A DNA stretch of 64,000 nt from Methylopila sp. 73B (GCF_000526315.1 NZ_JAFV01000001.1:2356001-2420000), one strand, 5' to 3'. Shown: positions 1-9,139, counted from the stretch's first letter. Made by a program: numbers and translations. Notes: generated from the sequence alone by a model not told the origin.

Positions 1-654
1 GATCGGCTCGTCCTTCTTCATGCCGAGCACGCTGTCGTAGTCGCCGCACATGCCGGCATCGGACATGTAAGCCGTGCCGCCCGCAAGAATGCGGTGATCG
101 GAGGTCGGCGTGTGGGTGTGGGTGCCGACCACGAGCGTGGCGCGTCCGTCGAGAAAGTGGCCGAAGGCCTGCTTCTCGCTGGTGGCTTCGGCGTGGAAAT
201 CGACCACCACGGCGTCCGCCGCCTCGCCCAGCGGGCAGGCCTCGAGCTCGGCGTCGATCGCGCGGAAGGGATCGTCGAGCGATGTCCCCATGAAGACGTT
301 GCCCATGACGTTGACCACGAGCACGCGGGCGCCGTTGCGCGCCTCGATCAGCTGCGCGCCGCGTCCGGGCGTGCCCTTGGGGAAGTTGACCGGGCGCACG
401 AGCCGGTCCGCGCGCTCGGCGAACACCAGCGCCTCGCGCTGATCGAAGGCGTGGTTGCCGAGGGTGACCGCGTCGCAGCCGGCGTCCAGCAGGTCGTTGT
501 AGATCGCTTCGGTGATGCCGAAGCCGCCCGCGGCGTTCTCGCCGTTGATCACGACGAGGTCGAGCCCCCAGCGCTCGCGCAAGGCCGGCAGCCGTTCGGC
601 CACCACATTGCGCCCGGCGCGGCCGACCACGTCGCCGAGAAACAGAAGTCGCAT
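1..654 (-). CDS. ymdB: TIGR00282/YmdB-family metallophosphoesterase, 3' end beyond window
   Basis: The minus-strand frame starts at ATG 652-654 and runs off the left edge with about 218 residues visible. It begins MRLLFLGDVVGRAGR, then has INGENAAGG, GNHAFDQREAL, VNVMGNVFM, DFHAEATSEK and GTHTHTPTSD. These are the metal-ligand blocks of the calcineurin-like TIGR00282 family, whose members hydrolyse 2',3'-cyclic nucleotides and bind two metal ions. The usual GNHTWD block reads GNHAFD here, which keeps the ligand Asn and His. The family length is about 265-275 residues, so roughly 50 are missing. It follows the 5-formyltetrahydrofolate cyclo-ligase gene on the same strand, a familiar alphaproteobacterial order, with a small lipoprotein gene between them. 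The family call is firm; the cellular substrate is not known from sequence. Confidence 0.9.
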   Translation of the reverse strand, partial: MRLLFLGDVVGRAGRNVVAERLPALRERWGLDLVVINGENAAGGFGITEAIYNDLLDAGCDAVTLGNHAFDQREALVFAERADRLVRPVNFPKGTPGRGAQLIEARNGARVLVVNVMGNVFMGTSLDDPFRAIDAELEACPLGEAADAVVVDFHAEATSEKQAFGHFLDGRATLVVGTHTHTPTSDHRILAGGTAYMSDAGMCGDYDSVLGMKKDEPI

Positions 655-762
655 GCGGGAACCCCGGATGACTGTGACGCGCGCCGGCCCTCAGGACCGA
701 CGCGCTTCACTATCCGAGCTTTGCAGCGCCGTCATCGCAGGAATGCGGGCCGCAGGCCGTGA

Positions 763-888
763 TCAGCGGGCGATCGCCTGGCCGGTGGCGGTGACGTCGC
801 GCTTCGCGCCGCGAACGGTGTTTGCGCAGGCGGCCATCGAAACGGAGAAGGCGACGAGAACGGTGAAAGCGATGAGGCGACGCGCCAT
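763..888 (-). CDS. Entericidin EcnA/B-like small lipoprotein (41 aa)
   Basis: ATG at 886-888 opens a 41-residue frame ending at TGA 763-765. It starts with two arginines, has a hydrophobic stretch (LIAFTVLVAFSVSM), a lipobox ending AAC at about residue 21, and a short polar tail (ANTVRGAKRDV). Size, lipobox and tail composition match the entericidin family of toxin/antidote-type lipoproteins. Proteins of this kind are probably anchored in a membrane after cleavage before the Cys. A GGAG-like sequence sits upstream of the start. It lies between the cyclo-ligase and ymdB genes, on the same strand as both. No second entericidin is adjacent, so an antidote/toxin pairing cannot be claimed. Function beyond envelope lipoprotein is inference. 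Confidence 0.8.
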   Translation of the reverse strand: MARRLIAFTVLVAFSVSMAACANTVRGAKRDVTATGQAIAR

Positions 889-981
889 GTGCAGAACTCC
901 CGGACAGCGAGCAAACCGGCCTCAAGGGATCCGGCGGCAGATGAACGCGCGACAGGCCGCCATGGTTTCGCCACGCCCGCG

Positions 982-1575
982 TTAAACTGCAGGCGCGTAT
1001 CCGAACTCCGTCAGCACGCCGTCCAGCCGCTGGTCGTAAGCGTCGGTCGGCACGCGCTCCACCTCCTGCGCGGCGAAGGCGAGCCCGACCGCGGTGGTGG
1101 GCCGCGACGCCCTGAGCTTTTCGAGCGACCGGTCGTAGAAGCCGCCGCCATAGCCGAGACGGAAGCCGTGGGCGTCGAAGGCCGCGAGCGGGGCGAACAG
1201 CAGGTCGGGCTCGACCTCCTCGGCGGCGTCGCCCGGCTCCAGAAGGCCGAAGCGGCGGGTCTCGAGCGGCTCGCCCGGCGCCCAGGCGCGGAACATCAGC
1301 GGCGCGTCCTTGCGCGCGATCACGGGCAGGCAGAGCAGGACGCCCATGGCGTGGAGCCGCGTCATCAGCGGCGCCGTTTCGATCTCGCCGCGGATCGCGA
1401 CGAAGACGGACACGCGCCGGGGCCGCAACCTGGCCACGAGCTCGGCTCCGACCTCGGCGACGGCCTCGGCCGCCTGCGCGCGTTCGTCGGGCGGGATCGC
1501 CGCCCGGCGCGCGAGCGTCTCGGCCCGTAGCGCCGCCTTGAGGGCGGCGGGGTCGGTGGTCGTCGTCTGGGTCAT
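982..1575 (-). CDS. ygfA: 5-formyltetrahydrofolate cyclo-ligase (197 aa)
   Basis: This enzyme converts 5-formyl-THF to 5,10-methenyl-THF using ATP, returning a stored folate form to one-carbon metabolism in the cytosol. The C-terminal half carries the family block GYGGGFYDR (about residues 141-149) followed by VGLAFAAQ and a conserved DGVLTE end. The length of 197 residues is normal. The start is ATG 1573-1575. It lies directly downstream of the 6S RNA gene on the same strand; co-transcription of this gene with 6S RNA (ssrS-ygfA) is a widespread bacterial arrangement and supports both calls. Confidence 0.93.
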   Translation of the reverse strand: MTQTTTTDPAALKAALRAETLARRAAIPPDERAQAAEAVAEVGAELVARLRPRRVSVFVAIRGEIETAPLMTRLHAMGVLLCLPVIARKDAPLMFRAWAPGEPLETRRFGLLEPGDAAEEVEPDLLFAPLAAFDAHGFRLGYGGGFYDRSLEKLRASRPTTAVGLAFAAQEVERVPTDAYDQRLDGVLTEFGYAPAV

Positions 1576-1594
1576 GAAAGATGAGAAGCGCGGA

Positions 1595-1747
1595 GCCGCA
1601 GAGGCCGTTGGATGTAAGATCCCGGGACACCTACATAGTAGGTGGGCGCCGTTGTGACCAAGACCACGGTCGAGACCAGTGACAGCTCCCGTTCGGAATC
1701 GTAAGGGCCCGGGGATTCAAGTCTCCTGACGCACCCCGCAGCACCGC
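1595..1747 (-). ncRNA. ssrS: 6S RNA (ssrS), RNA polymerase-binding regulatory RNA
   Basis: The position immediately upstream of the 5-FCL gene and near zapA is the standard alphaproteobacterial location of 6S RNA. Read on the minus strand, the region folds into one long rod. The terminal helix pairs GCTGCGGGG (near 1742-1734) with CCTCTGCGGC (1604-1595) with G-U pairs. An inner helix pairs ATCCCCGGG with CCCGGGAT. A further apical arm is available in the centre, including the block GGGAGCTGTCACTGG. A -10-like TACATT (complement of 1754-1759) would place the 5' end near 1747. 6S RNA mimics an open promoter and sequesters sigma70 holoenzyme. The ends are approximate by a few bases. A covariance-model search would settle it. 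Confidence 0.75.
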
Positions 1748-1788
1748 AACGCCAATGTAGGCGAGCGAAGGGCGAAGCGCCAGTGGCC

Positions 1789-2577
1789 TCAGCGCGGCGG
1801 CAGGCCGAGCGATGCCCGAAATTCGTTGATCGGAATCGACGGATACGAGAGTTCGCCGACCGGCGCGAAACGTTTTGGTCGCGGGGGCCGCATGGAAAGG
1901 ACGAGATCGGGCGGCGGCGGAAGCGCCCCCACGACGCGACGCCTCGGTGGAGGAACAAGATCCCGCGTGTCAAACGAGGTCGAGTCTAAGCGAACGGCGT
2001 TGAGGGTGAGCGTCTCGAGCATGTGCGCCGCACCATCGAAATCGTGCGGTTCATAGGGCCGATCAATCGTTTCGTAATGGATGAGAGCTTGCTCGACGAA
2101 ACCGATGGCCGCGACACAGCCGTCTGAAATCGTGAAGTAAGCTGCTGTCGTGTCGCGCTGGAATGCAGTGGTCCCCGTGAAACGATATTCAGCCAACGCG
2201 CCGTCCAGCCGGGACGAACGGAACGTCTTCAAACGGCCTGTCGGCTCGATCTGATCATGTAGACCGCTCCCTCCGCCAGACACAGCAACAAGCGGTCGCC
2301 AAAGATCGTCGACATCCTTGTCCCCCGCCTGGCTCCGGCCCGTGACCATCACGCTCAGGACAACGTCGCCATAAGGAGCGCAACTTCGGCACAAGACGAA
2401 TGTGAGCCCCCGATGCCCTTGGGAGAACTGGACTCGTGGATCGGTCGACCCAAGCCGGTATTCCCGCAGTTGGCCTCCCTCCGCGAGGATCTGACCGTAG
2501 CGGAAGCCGCCGCCCTTCCAGACGCAGGCTGACGCCTCGGCGTGGGCCGATCCGATCAGGGCCATCGCACAGATCAA
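1789..2577 (-). CDS. Putative secreted protein of unknown function, atypical composition
   Basis: I do not recognise the family. The frame ends at 1789 and can start at TTG 2575-2577 (262 aa) or ATG 2563-2565 (258 aa). The TTG start gives a better signal peptide: MICAMALIGSAHA, then mature ASACVWKGGG. The mature part has a Cys pair in LCRSCAPYG, a central region with several aromatic residues, and a proline/arginine-rich end (VPPPRRRVVGALPPPPD). Composition stands out: the 60 bases 2041-2100 contain 30 G/C, against roughly 75% in neighbouring coding DNA. It separates zapA from the 6S RNA gene, which are normally neighbours. The low G+C suggests a recent arrival. Periplasmic or exported location is inferred only from the signal peptide. 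Confidence 0.6.
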   Translation of the reverse strand: MICAMALIGSAHAEASACVWKGGGFRYGQILAEGGQLREYRLGSTDPRVQFSQGHRGLTFVLCRSCAPYGDVVLSVMVTGRSQAGDKDVDDLWRPLVAVSGGGSGLHDQIEPTGRLKTFRSSRLDGALAEYRFTGTTAFQRDTTAAYFTISDGCVAAIGFVEQALIHYETIDRPYEPHDFDGAAHMLETLTLNAVRLDSTSFDTRDLVPPPRRRVVGALPPPPDLVLSMRPPRPKRFAPVGELSYPSIPINEFRASLGLPPR

Positions 2578-2615
2578 CGATCGCAGGCACTGAGCGAGAC
2601 GTGGTCGCAGCCGCC

Positions 2616-2987
2616 CTACTCCCGCCGCACCCCGTCCGACAGTTCCTCCGCCAGCCGCTCCAAGCGTTCGGCGGCGGCGGCGATCTCGTTGGCGACGTTG
2701 GCGTGGCGGCCGTCGACGGCGGCGCCGGCGTCCGCCTGGGCGGCCTTGAGGCCGGCGATCTCGGCTTCGAGCGCCGCGTGGCGCTTCTTGGCCTCGCTCA
2801 GCTCGTCCGCCACCATGATCGCGGTCATGATCGAGAGGCGGACGTCGCCGACCTCGCCGAACGTGCCGCGCAGGTTGGAGAACCTGCCGTCGACCTCCCG
2901 GCCGAGCGCGAGCAGGTGCTCCTCCTCGCCCTCCCCGCAGGCCATGCGGTAGTCGCGTCCGCCGATCGTGACCTTGACCTGCGGCAC
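2616..2987 (-). CDS. zapA: Cell division protein ZapA (123 aa)
   Basis: ZapA binds FtsZ and stabilises protofilament bundling at the division ring. The N-terminal block VKVTIGGRDYRMAC followed by EEHLLALGREVD is the ZapA globular head. The rest is a helical, Ala/Glu-rich coiled coil (about residues 65-120) as in the family. I chose GTG 2985-2987 because it places the head motif at residue 4 and leaves 5 bases after the preceding gene's stop, which implies translational coupling. Length is typical for alphaproteobacteria. Confidence 0.88.
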   Translation of the reverse strand: MPQVKVTIGGRDYRMACGEGEEEHLLALGREVDGRFSNLRGTFGEVGDVRLSIMTAIMVADELSEAKKRHAALEAEIAGLKAAQADAGAAVDGRHANVANEIAAAAERLERLAEELSDGVRRE

Positions 2988-2992
2988 CGCGA

Positions 2993-3265
2993 TCAGCCCT
3001 CCGTCTCGGCGAGCGCGGCGCGCACCGCGTCCATGGCCGCGTCGATGCGCGTCGCGAGCTCGCGGTCGCCCTCCCCCGCCGCCTCGGCGCGCTGGGCGGC
3101 CTGGTCGAGCAGTTCCGCAAGGCGCAGACGATCGTCGGCGAAGGCGCCGAGCTCCTCCTCGCGGGCGCGGGCGGCGTCGGCCGCATCGAGCGCGCGGCCG
3201 ACCGCCGCCTCGGCCGCGTCGAGCGCGGCGTCGAGACGTTTCAGCGCGGCGTCCAGCTCGCTCAC
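2993..3265 (-). CDS. DUF4164-type coiled-coil protein (90 aa)
   Basis: This small helical protein precedes zapA. The start is GTG 3263-3265 with a GGAGCTAGGGG ribosome site just upstream. The protein is almost entirely amphipathic helix rich in Ala, Asp, Glu and Leu (LKRLDAALDAAEAAVG, later LRLAELLDQAAQRAEAA), a predicted coiled coil without enzyme motifs. Genes of this type preceding zapA are common in Rhizobiales and carry the DUF4164 label. The 5-base spacing to zapA suggests a joint division-related role, which is inference. Confidence 0.7.
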   Translation of the reverse strand: MSELDAALKRLDAALDAAEAAVGRALDAADAARAREEELGAFADDRLRLAELLDQAAQRAEAAGEGDRELATRIDAAMDAVRAALAETEG

Positions 3266-3419
3266 CCCTAGCTCCCCCGGCGTCGGTCGCGACCAAACGC
3301 GAAAGCGTCGATCAGGCAAGACCTTGCGCGCCTGATTTTAAGAGCTGCGTCGAAGTTGCGTCAATCGCGCGAGCCCCGGCGTCCACGGCTTTCGCGGAAA
3401 CCACGCCGGACGCTGCGTA

Positions 3420-3447
3420 TTGACATGTTTGGGCGCCCCTTTAAACG
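3420..3447 (+). promoter_or_regulatory. Probable tkt promoter overlapping a GGGCGCCC palindrome pair
   Basis: The 344-base gap 3266-3609 separates the divergent DUF4164-zapA and tkt genes and holds no convincing open frame. TTGACA at 3420-3425 with TAAACG at 3442-3447 (16-base spacer) is the best sigma70-like promoter. The self-complementary octamer GGGCGCCC occurs in the spacer and again just after the -10, so it could be an operator or a hairpin in the leader. The predicted leader is about 155 bases. Nothing else recognisable lies in the gap. Confidence 0.4.
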
Positions 3448-3609
3448 TCCGGGCGCCCTCGGCGTCCGCCGCAGTTTCGAGGGCGTAGGCGTCTCCCCCC
3501 AGGCGCTCGCCCGACGACCGCGCGGCGGGTCGACCCGTCTTTCGTAGGGATCGCTTCGTCCGGCGAAACGTTCTCCGCGAGACAGAACTCAAGGATCGGA
3601 TCTCCCACG

Positions 3610-5598
3610 ATGACCGACGCGATCGACACCCGCCGGCTGGCGAACGCCATCCGCGCCCTTTCCATGGACGCGGTCGAGAAGGCGAACTCCGGCCATCCCG
3701 GCATGCCGATGGGCATGGCGGACGTGGCGACCGTGCTGTTCACCAAGGTCCTGAAGTTCGACGCCGCCGACCCTCACTGGTTCGACCGCGACCGTTTCGT
3801 GCTCTCCGCCGGCCACGGCTCGATGCTGCTCTATTCGCTGCTGCATCTGACCGGCTCGAAGGAGATGACGATCGACGAGCTGAAGCGCTTCCGGCAGGTC
3901 GGCTCGCGCACGCCGGGCCACCCCGAGCGCGGCCACACCGAAGGCATCGAGACCACCACCGGCCCGCTCGGCGCCGGCATTTCGAACGCCGTCGGCCTCG
4001 CGCTCGCCGAGCGCATCCTCGCCGCCCAGTACCCGACGCTGACCGACCACCGCACCTTCGCGATCTGTTCGGACGGCGACCTGATGGAGGGGATCAGCCA
4101 GGAGGCGATCGCGATCGCCGGCCACTACAGGCTGAGCAAGCTCGTCTTCCTCTACGACGACAACGGCATCTCGATCGACGGCGAGACCTCGCTGTCGGAC
4201 TCGGTCGACCAGATCGCCCGTTTCCAGGCCTGCGGCTGGAACGCCGTGCGCATCGACGGCCACGACGCCGAGGCGATCGAAGCCGCGATCAAGGCGACCG
4301 AGGGCTCGGACAAGCCGACGCTGATCGCCTGCAAGACCACGATCGGCTTCGGAGCGCCCAACAAGGGCGGCACCGAGAAGGTGCATGGCTCGCCGCTCGG
4401 CGCGGAGGAGATCGCCGCCGCCCGCAAGGAGCTCGGCTGGGAGTATCCCCCGTTCGTGATTCCGGACGACGTGAAGCAGGCCTGGGCGCAAGCCGGTTCG
4501 CGCGGCGCAGGCGCCCGCGCCGAGTGGGAGAAGCGTCTGGACGCGCTCGGCGCCGACGAAAAGGCCGAGTTCCTGCGGCGGCAGCGCGCGGAGCTTCCCG
4601 CGGGCTTCGCGCAGGCGATGGCCGACTACAAGGCGAAGCTCTACGCCGAGCCCAAGGAGATGGCGACGCGCAAGGCCGGCGAGGCCGCGCTCGCCGTCGT
4701 GTCGCAGGCCCTTCCGGAGCTGGTCTCCGGCTCCGCCGACCTCACGCCGTCGAACAACACCTTCACCAAGAACATGACGGTGGTCTCCCCGGGCTCCTAC
4801 GGCGGCACCTTCGTGCACTGGGGCATCCGCGAGCACGGCATGGCGGGCGCCATCAACGGCATGGCGATCCATGGCGGCCTGCTGCCGGTGGGCTCGACCT
4901 TCCTCGTGTTCTCCGACTACTGCCGCCCGCCGCTGCGCCTCGCCGCGCTGATGAAGCTGCGCGTGGTGCAGGTGTTCACCCACGACTCGATCGGCGTCGG
5001 CGAAGACGGTCCGACCCACCAGCCGGTGGAGCACCTCGCGAGCCTGCGCGCGATCCCGAACCTCAACGTGTTCCGCCCGATGGACACGATCGAGACGGCG
5101 GAGGCGTGGGAGCTCGCGGTCTCGAGCCTTGAGCGCCCGAGCCTGCTGGTGCTCACGCGCCAGAACCTGCCGCAGCTCCGGCTCGAGGATAAAGGCAACC
5201 TGACCGCCAAGGGCGGCTACGAGCTCGCCGCCGCAGACGGCCCGGCCAAGGTCAGCCTGTTCGCGACCGGCTCCGAGGTCAGCCTCGCGATGGAGGCCAA
5301 GGCCAAGCTCGACGCCGCGGGCGTTCCGACCCGCGTGGTGTCGATCCCCTGCTTCGAGCTGTTCTTCGACCAGCCCGGCGCCTATCGCGCCGAAGTGATC
5401 GGCACGGCGCCGGTCAAGATCGCGATCGAGGCCGCGATCCGGCAGGGCTGGGACGCGATTGTCGGCTCCGACGGCGGCTTCGTCGGGATGTCGAGCTTCG
5501 GCGAGAGCGGCCCGTACAAAGAGGTCTACGCGCACTTCGGCATCACGACCGGAGCCGTCGTGGCGCTCGCGAACGCGATGGCCGAGACCTCCGCATAA
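3610..5598 (+). CDS. tkt: Transketolase (662 aa)
   Basis: Transketolase is the thiamine diphosphate enzyme that moves two-carbon units in the pentose phosphate pathway or Calvin-type cycles. Visible family blocks are [12 protein letters not shown] near the N-terminus, the ThDP/Mg motif GDGDLMEG around residue 155, the activating Glu in GIREHGMAG (about E408) and the C-terminal domain with FATGSEVSL. Length is normal. It is the first gene of a same-strand tkt-gap-pgk-aldolase run, so it supplies the central sugar phosphate pathway together with these enzymes. No RuBisCO or phosphoribulokinase is in the window, so autotrophy cannot be inferred. Confidence 0.97.
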   Translation: MTDAIDTRRLANAIRALSMDAVEKANSGHPGMPMGMADVATVLFTKVLKFDAADPHWFDRDRFVLSAGHGSMLLYSLLHLTGSKEMTIDELKRFRQVGSRTPGHPERGHTEGIETTTGPLGAGISNAVGLALAERILAAQYPTLTDHRTFAICSDGDLMEGISQEAIAIAGHYRLSKLVFLYDDNGISIDGETSLSDSVDQIARFQACGWNAVRIDGHDAEAIEAAIKATEGSDKPTLIACKTTIGFGAPNKGGTEKVHGSPLGAEEIAAARKELGWEYPPFVIPDDVKQAWAQAGSRGAGARAEWEKRLDALGADEKAEFLRRQRAELPAGFAQAMADYKAKLYAEPKEMATRKAGEAALAVVSQALPELVSGSADLTPSNNTFTKNMTVVSPGSYGGTFVHWGIREHGMAGAINGMAIHGGLLPVGSTFLVFSDYCRPPLRLAALMKLRVVQVFTHDSIGVGEDGPTHQPVEHLASLRAIPNLNVFRPMDTIETAEAWELAVSSLERPSLLVLTRQNLPQLRLEDKGNLTAKGGYELAAADGPAKVSLFATGSEVSLAMEAKAKLDAAGVPTRVVSIPCFELFFDQPGAYRAEVIGTAPVKIAIEAAIRQGWDAIVGSDGGFVGMSSFGESGPYKEVYAHFGITTGAVVALANAMAETSA

Positions 5599-5775
5599 TC
5601 ACGGGCGTGAATGGCGTCCTACGCCAAAACTCATGCGCATTTTTTCCCGCGAGGCCCCATATAGGGGCCCGCGGCGGCCCGCGACCCTTCAGGATCGCAG
5701 GCCCGCGTCGACAGGGATGACAATCGGGGCGTCGGGCGGCGAAGCGCGGCGCGACAGGGAAGGGAAGACACGACA

Positions 5776-6786
5776 ATGGCGGTGAAGGTCGCGATCAACG
5801 GCTTCGGGCGCATCGGGCGGCTCGTGCTCCGGGCAATCGTCGAGTCCGGGCGCAAGGACATCCAGGTGGTCGCGATCAACGACCTGGGGCCGGTGGAGAC
5901 CAACGCTCACCTGCTGCGCTACGACTCGGTCCACGGCCGCTTTCCCGCCGAGGTGACCGTCAACGGCGACGTCATCACCGTCGCGGGCCATGGCGACATC
6001 AAGGCGACCGCGATCCGCAACCCGGCCGAGCTGCCGCACACCGAGCTCGGCGTCGACATCGCGCTCGAGTGCACGGGTCTCTTCACGGCGAAGGACAAGG
6101 CCGCCGCGCACCTGCAGGCCGGCGCGAAGCGCGTCATCGTCTCGGCTCCCGGTGAGGGCGTCGACCTGACGGTCGTGTTCGGCGTCAACGAAGACAAGCT
6201 GACGAAGGACCACCTGATCGTCTCGAACGCGTCCTGCACCACGAACTGCCTGGCGCCCGTCGCCAAGGTGCTGAACGACGCGATCGGCATCGATCACGGG
6301 TTCATGACGACGATCCATTCCTACACGGGCGACCAGCCGACGCTCGACACCATGCACAAGGACCTCTACCGCGCCCGCGCGGCGGCCCTCAGCATGATCC
6401 CGACCTCGACCGGCGCCGCCAAGGCCGTCGGCCTCGTGCTGCCGGAGCTCAAGGGCAAGCTCGACGGGGTCTCGATCCGCGTGCCGACCCCGAACGTCTC
6501 CGTCATCGACTTCAAGTTCGTCGCCAAGCGCCCGACCAGCGTGGAGGAGGTCAACGACGCCGTGAAGGCTGCGGCCGCCGGCAAGCTCAAGGGCATCCTC
6601 GACGTGGTCGACGCGCCGCTGGTGTCGTCGGACTTCAACCACAACCCGCACTCGTCGAGCTTCGCTCTCGACCAGACCAAGGTGCTCGAAGGCACCTTCG
6701 TGCGCGTGCTCAGCTGGTACGACAACGAGTGGGGCTTCTCCTCGCGCATGTCGGACACCGCGACCGCGCTCGCGAAGTTCCTCTGA
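5776..6786 (+). CDS. gap: Glyceraldehyde-3-phosphate dehydrogenase, type I (336 aa)
   Basis: This enzyme oxidises glyceraldehyde 3-phosphate to 1,3-bisphosphoglycerate with NAD+. The N-terminal Rossmann motif is INGFGRIGR. The catalytic Cys154 lies in [11 protein letters not shown]. The C-terminal [12 protein letters not shown] block is present. Length is standard. The start ATG follows a GGGAAGAC-rich leader. It sits 177 bases after tkt and before pgk on the same strand. NDL after the second beta strand is consistent with a mainly NAD-dependent enzyme, but specificity is inferred. Confidence 0.97.
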   Translation: MAVKVAINGFGRIGRLVLRAIVESGRKDIQVVAINDLGPVETNAHLLRYDSVHGRFPAEVTVNGDVITVAGHGDIKATAIRNPAELPHTELGVDIALECTGLFTAKDKAAAHLQAGAKRVIVSAPGEGVDLTVVFGVNEDKLTKDHLIVSNASCTTNCLAPVAKVLNDAIGIDHGFMTTIHSYTGDQPTLDTMHKDLYRARAAALSMIPTSTGAAKAVGLVLPELKGKLDGVSIRVPTPNVSVIDFKFVAKRPTSVEEVNDAVKAAAAGKLKGILDVVDAPLVSSDFNHNPHSSSFALDQTKVLEGTFVRVLSWYDNEWGFSSRMSDTATALAKFL

Positions 6787-6848
6787 GGCCTGACGCGGGC
6801 CGGACCGCTGGCTGTGTTCCGGCTTCCGCCGGGACACAAGTTCGAGGG

Positions 6849-6877
6849 CTTGCCCAGGTTCTCTGACGACCAATAAA
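6849..6877 (+). promoter_or_regulatory. Possible internal promoter for pgk
   Basis: CTTGCC at 6849-6854, a 17-base spacer and AATAAA at 6872-6877 resemble alphaproteobacterial sigma70 elements. The inferred transcript would start about 25 bases before the pgk ATG at 6910. This is a pattern match only. Confidence 0.35.
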
Positions 6878-6909
6878 AGCCGAACGGCCGCGCTGGGGGA
6901 CATAGCCTG

Positions 6910-8109
6910 ATGACCGATTTCAAGACTCTCGACGACGTCGACGTCGCGGGCAAGCGCGTGCTCGTGCGCGTCGATCTGAACGTCCCTATGGAGGGCGACC
7001 GCGTCACCGACGACACGCGGCTGCGGGCGATCCAGCCCACGCTGAACGAGCTCGCGCAAAAGGGCGCGAAGACCGTTCTGCTCGCGCATTTCGGCCGGCC
7101 GAAGGGCAAGCGCGACGAGGCTCAGTCGCTGAAGGTCGTGATCCCGGCGCTTGAAAAAGCGCTGATGCAGGACGTCGGCTTCGCGAACGACTGCGTCGGC
7201 GAGGCCGCGGAGGCCGCCGTCGCCCGCATGACTCCCGGCGACGTGCTCCTGCTCGAGAATGTCCGCTTCCACGCGGGCGAGGAAAAGAACGACCCGGCCT
7301 TCGCCGCCGAACTCGCCAAGCTCGGCGACATCTACGTCAACGACGCCTTTTCCGCCGCGCACCGCGCGCACGCCTCGACCGAAGCCCTCGCGAAGCTGCT
7401 GCCGGCCTACGCCGGCCGCTCCATGCAGGCCGAGCTCGACGCGCTGACCAAGGCGCTCGGCGCGCCTGAGCGCCCGGTGGTCGCGGTCGTCGGCGGCGCC
7501 AAGGTCTCGACCAAGCTCGACCTGCTCGGCAACCTCGTCGCCAAGGTCGACTACCTCGTGATCGGCGGCGGCATGGCGAACACCTTCCTCGCGGCCAACG
7601 GCGTCGACGTCGGCAAGTCGCTGTGCGAGCGCGACCTGCTCGACACCGCGCGCGACATCACGGCCAAGGCCGCCGCGGCGGGCTGCCGGATCGTGCTGGC
7701 GAGCGACGGACGGCTGTCGAAGGAGTTCAAGGCCAACGCCCAGAACCGCGTCGCGCCGGTGACCGACGTCGCCGCCGACGAGATGATCCTCGACATCGGG
7801 CCGGACGGCGTCGCGGAGGTGTCCGCCGTGCTGGAGACGGCCAAGACGCTGGTGTGGAACGGCCCGTTCGGCGCTTTCGAGATCGCGCCCTTCGACAAAG
7901 GCACGGTCGCGGTCGCCCGCAAGGCGGCGGAGCTAACCGACGAAGGCCGTCTTCTGTCCGTCGCCGGCGGCGGCGACACTGTGGCCGCCCTCAACCACGC
8001 GGGCGCCGCGGACAGCTTCACCTACGTGTCGACTGCGGGCGGCGCCTTCCTCGAATGGCTCGAGGGCAAAGATCTGCCGGGCGTGAAGGCGCTCGCCGCG
8101 ACAAGATAG
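6910..8109 (+). CDS. pgk: Phosphoglycerate kinase (399 aa)
   Basis: PGK transfers a phosphate between 1,3-bisphosphoglycerate and ADP. The N-terminal signature [12 protein letters not shown] (substrate side), [10 protein letters not shown], the hinge-region [12 protein letters not shown] and the nucleotide-binding [13 protein letters not shown] are all present. Length is normal for the bacterial monomeric enzyme. It lies between gap and the aldolase gene, on the same strand, and completes the triose phosphate segment of the cluster. Confidence 0.97.
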   Translation: MTDFKTLDDVDVAGKRVLVRVDLNVPMEGDRVTDDTRLRAIQPTLNELAQKGAKTVLLAHFGRPKGKRDEAQSLKVVIPALEKALMQDVGFANDCVGEAAEAAVARMTPGDVLLLENVRFHAGEEKNDPAFAAELAKLGDIYVNDAFSAAHRAHASTEALAKLLPAYAGRSMQAELDALTKALGAPERPVVAVVGGAKVSTKLDLLGNLVAKVDYLVIGGGMANTFLAANGVDVGKSLCERDLLDTARDITAKAAAAGCRIVLASDGRLSKEFKANAQNRVAPVTDVAADEMILDIGPDGVAEVSAVLETAKTLVWNGPFGAFEIAPFDKGTVAVARKAAELTDEGRLLSVAGGGDTVAALNHAGAADSFTYVSTAGGAFLEWLEGKDLPGVKALAATR

Positions 8110-8126
8110 GCGTTCTGTTCTATATC
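8098..8126 (+). promoter_or_regulatory. Possible promoter for the aldolase gene, overlapping the pgk end
   Basis: GCGACA at 8098-8103 and TATATC at 8121-8126 are separated by 17 bases. The -10 is a rare A/T-rich hexamer in this G+C-rich region and lies 35 bases before the aldolase ATG. Confidence 0.4.
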
Positions 8127-8161
8127 AGGCGCAAACTGCGAACCCGGACTTCGAGAGGCCC

Positions 8162-9127
8162 ATGAACGCTCAGACCAAGATCACCCCCGCGACCCATTCG
8201 CTCATCACGCCGCGGGTCAAGGAAATCCTGTCCTGGTACGAGAGCGACAACCCGGGCACGAAGGCGAACCTCTACCGCCTGCTGATGACCGGTCGCCTCG
8301 CGGGCACCGGCAAGCTGGTGATCCTGCCCGTCGACCAGGGCTTCGAACACGGCCCGGCGCGGTCCTTCGCGCCGAACCCGGCGGGCTATGACCCGCACTA
8401 CCACTATCAGCTCGCGATCGACGCCGGCCTCAACGCCTACGCCGCGCCGCTCGGCATGCTGGAGGCCGGCGCCTCCACCTTCGCCGGCCAGATCCCGACC
8501 ATCCTCAAGATGAACAGCGCGAACTCGCTGTCGCGCCTCAACGAGGACGCCGACCAGGCGGTGACCGCGTCGGTCGCGGACGCAGTGCGTCTCGGCTGCT
8601 CGGCGATCGGTTTCACGATCTATCCCGGCTCGGACGCGGCCTACGACCAGTTCGAGGAGATCCGCGAGCTGTCCGCCGAAGCCAAGTCGGTCGGCCTCGC
8701 GGTCGTGGTGTGGTCCTACGCCCGCGGCGGCACGCTGACGAAGAAGGGCGAGACGGCCGCCGACGTCATCGCCTACGCCGCCCACATGGCGGCGCTGCTC
8801 GGCGCCCACATCATCAAGGTGAAGCCGCCGTCGGATCACCTCGAGCTCGACGCCGCGAAGAAGGCCTACGAGAAGGCCAAGATCCCGGTCTCGACGCTGT
8901 CCGAGCGCATCCAGGACGTCGTCAAGAGCTGCTTCGGCGGCCGCCGCATCGTCATCTTCTCAGGCGGCGAGACCAAGAACGACACCAACGCGCTGCTCTC
9001 CGAGATCAGCCAGATCGCGGCCGGCGGCGCCTTCGGCTCGATCATGGGCCGCAACGCCTTCCAGCGCCCGCGCGACGAGGCGATCGAGCTGCTCGGCAAG
9101 ATCATCGACATCTACGCCAAGGCGTGA
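8162..9127 (+). CDS. fbaB: Class I fructose-bisphosphate aldolase, DhnA/FbaB type (321 aa)
   Basis: This enzyme cleaves fructose 1,6-bisphosphate by Schiff-base chemistry, without metal. The fold family is shown by LVILPVDQGFEHGP near residue 55, the Schiff-base lysine in HIIKVKPP (about K219), and the phosphate-binding FSGGETK and GGAFGSIMGRN blocks. It belongs to the archaeal/DhnA-type class I family, which is unrelated in sequence to the metal-dependent class II enzyme. It closes the tkt-gap-pgk cluster. A palindromic repeat follows the stop codon. Confidence 0.92.
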   Translation: MNAQTKITPATHSLITPRVKEILSWYESDNPGTKANLYRLLMTGRLAGTGKLVILPVDQGFEHGPARSFAPNPAGYDPHYHYQLAIDAGLNAYAAPLGMLEAGASTFAGQIPTILKMNSANSLSRLNEDADQAVTASVADAVRLGCSAIGFTIYPGSDAAYDQFEEIRELSAEAKSVGLAVVVWSYARGGTLTKKGETAADVIAYAAHMAALLGAHIIKVKPPSDHLELDAAKKAYEKAKIPVSTLSERIQDVVKSCFGGRRIVIFSGGETKNDTNALLSEISQIAAGGAFGSIMGRNAFQRPRDEAIELLGKIIDIYAKA

Positions 9128-9139
9128 TCGACGTCTGAT

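Noticed and set aside
1700-1740. tRNA T-arm-like sequence (GGATTCAAGTCTCC)
   Set aside because: No acceptor or anticodon arm fits; the segment belongs to the 6S RNA fold.
3610-9127. Calvin-cycle (cbb) operon
   Set aside because: tkt, gap, pgk and aldolase are present but no RuBisCO, phosphoribulokinase or CbbR.
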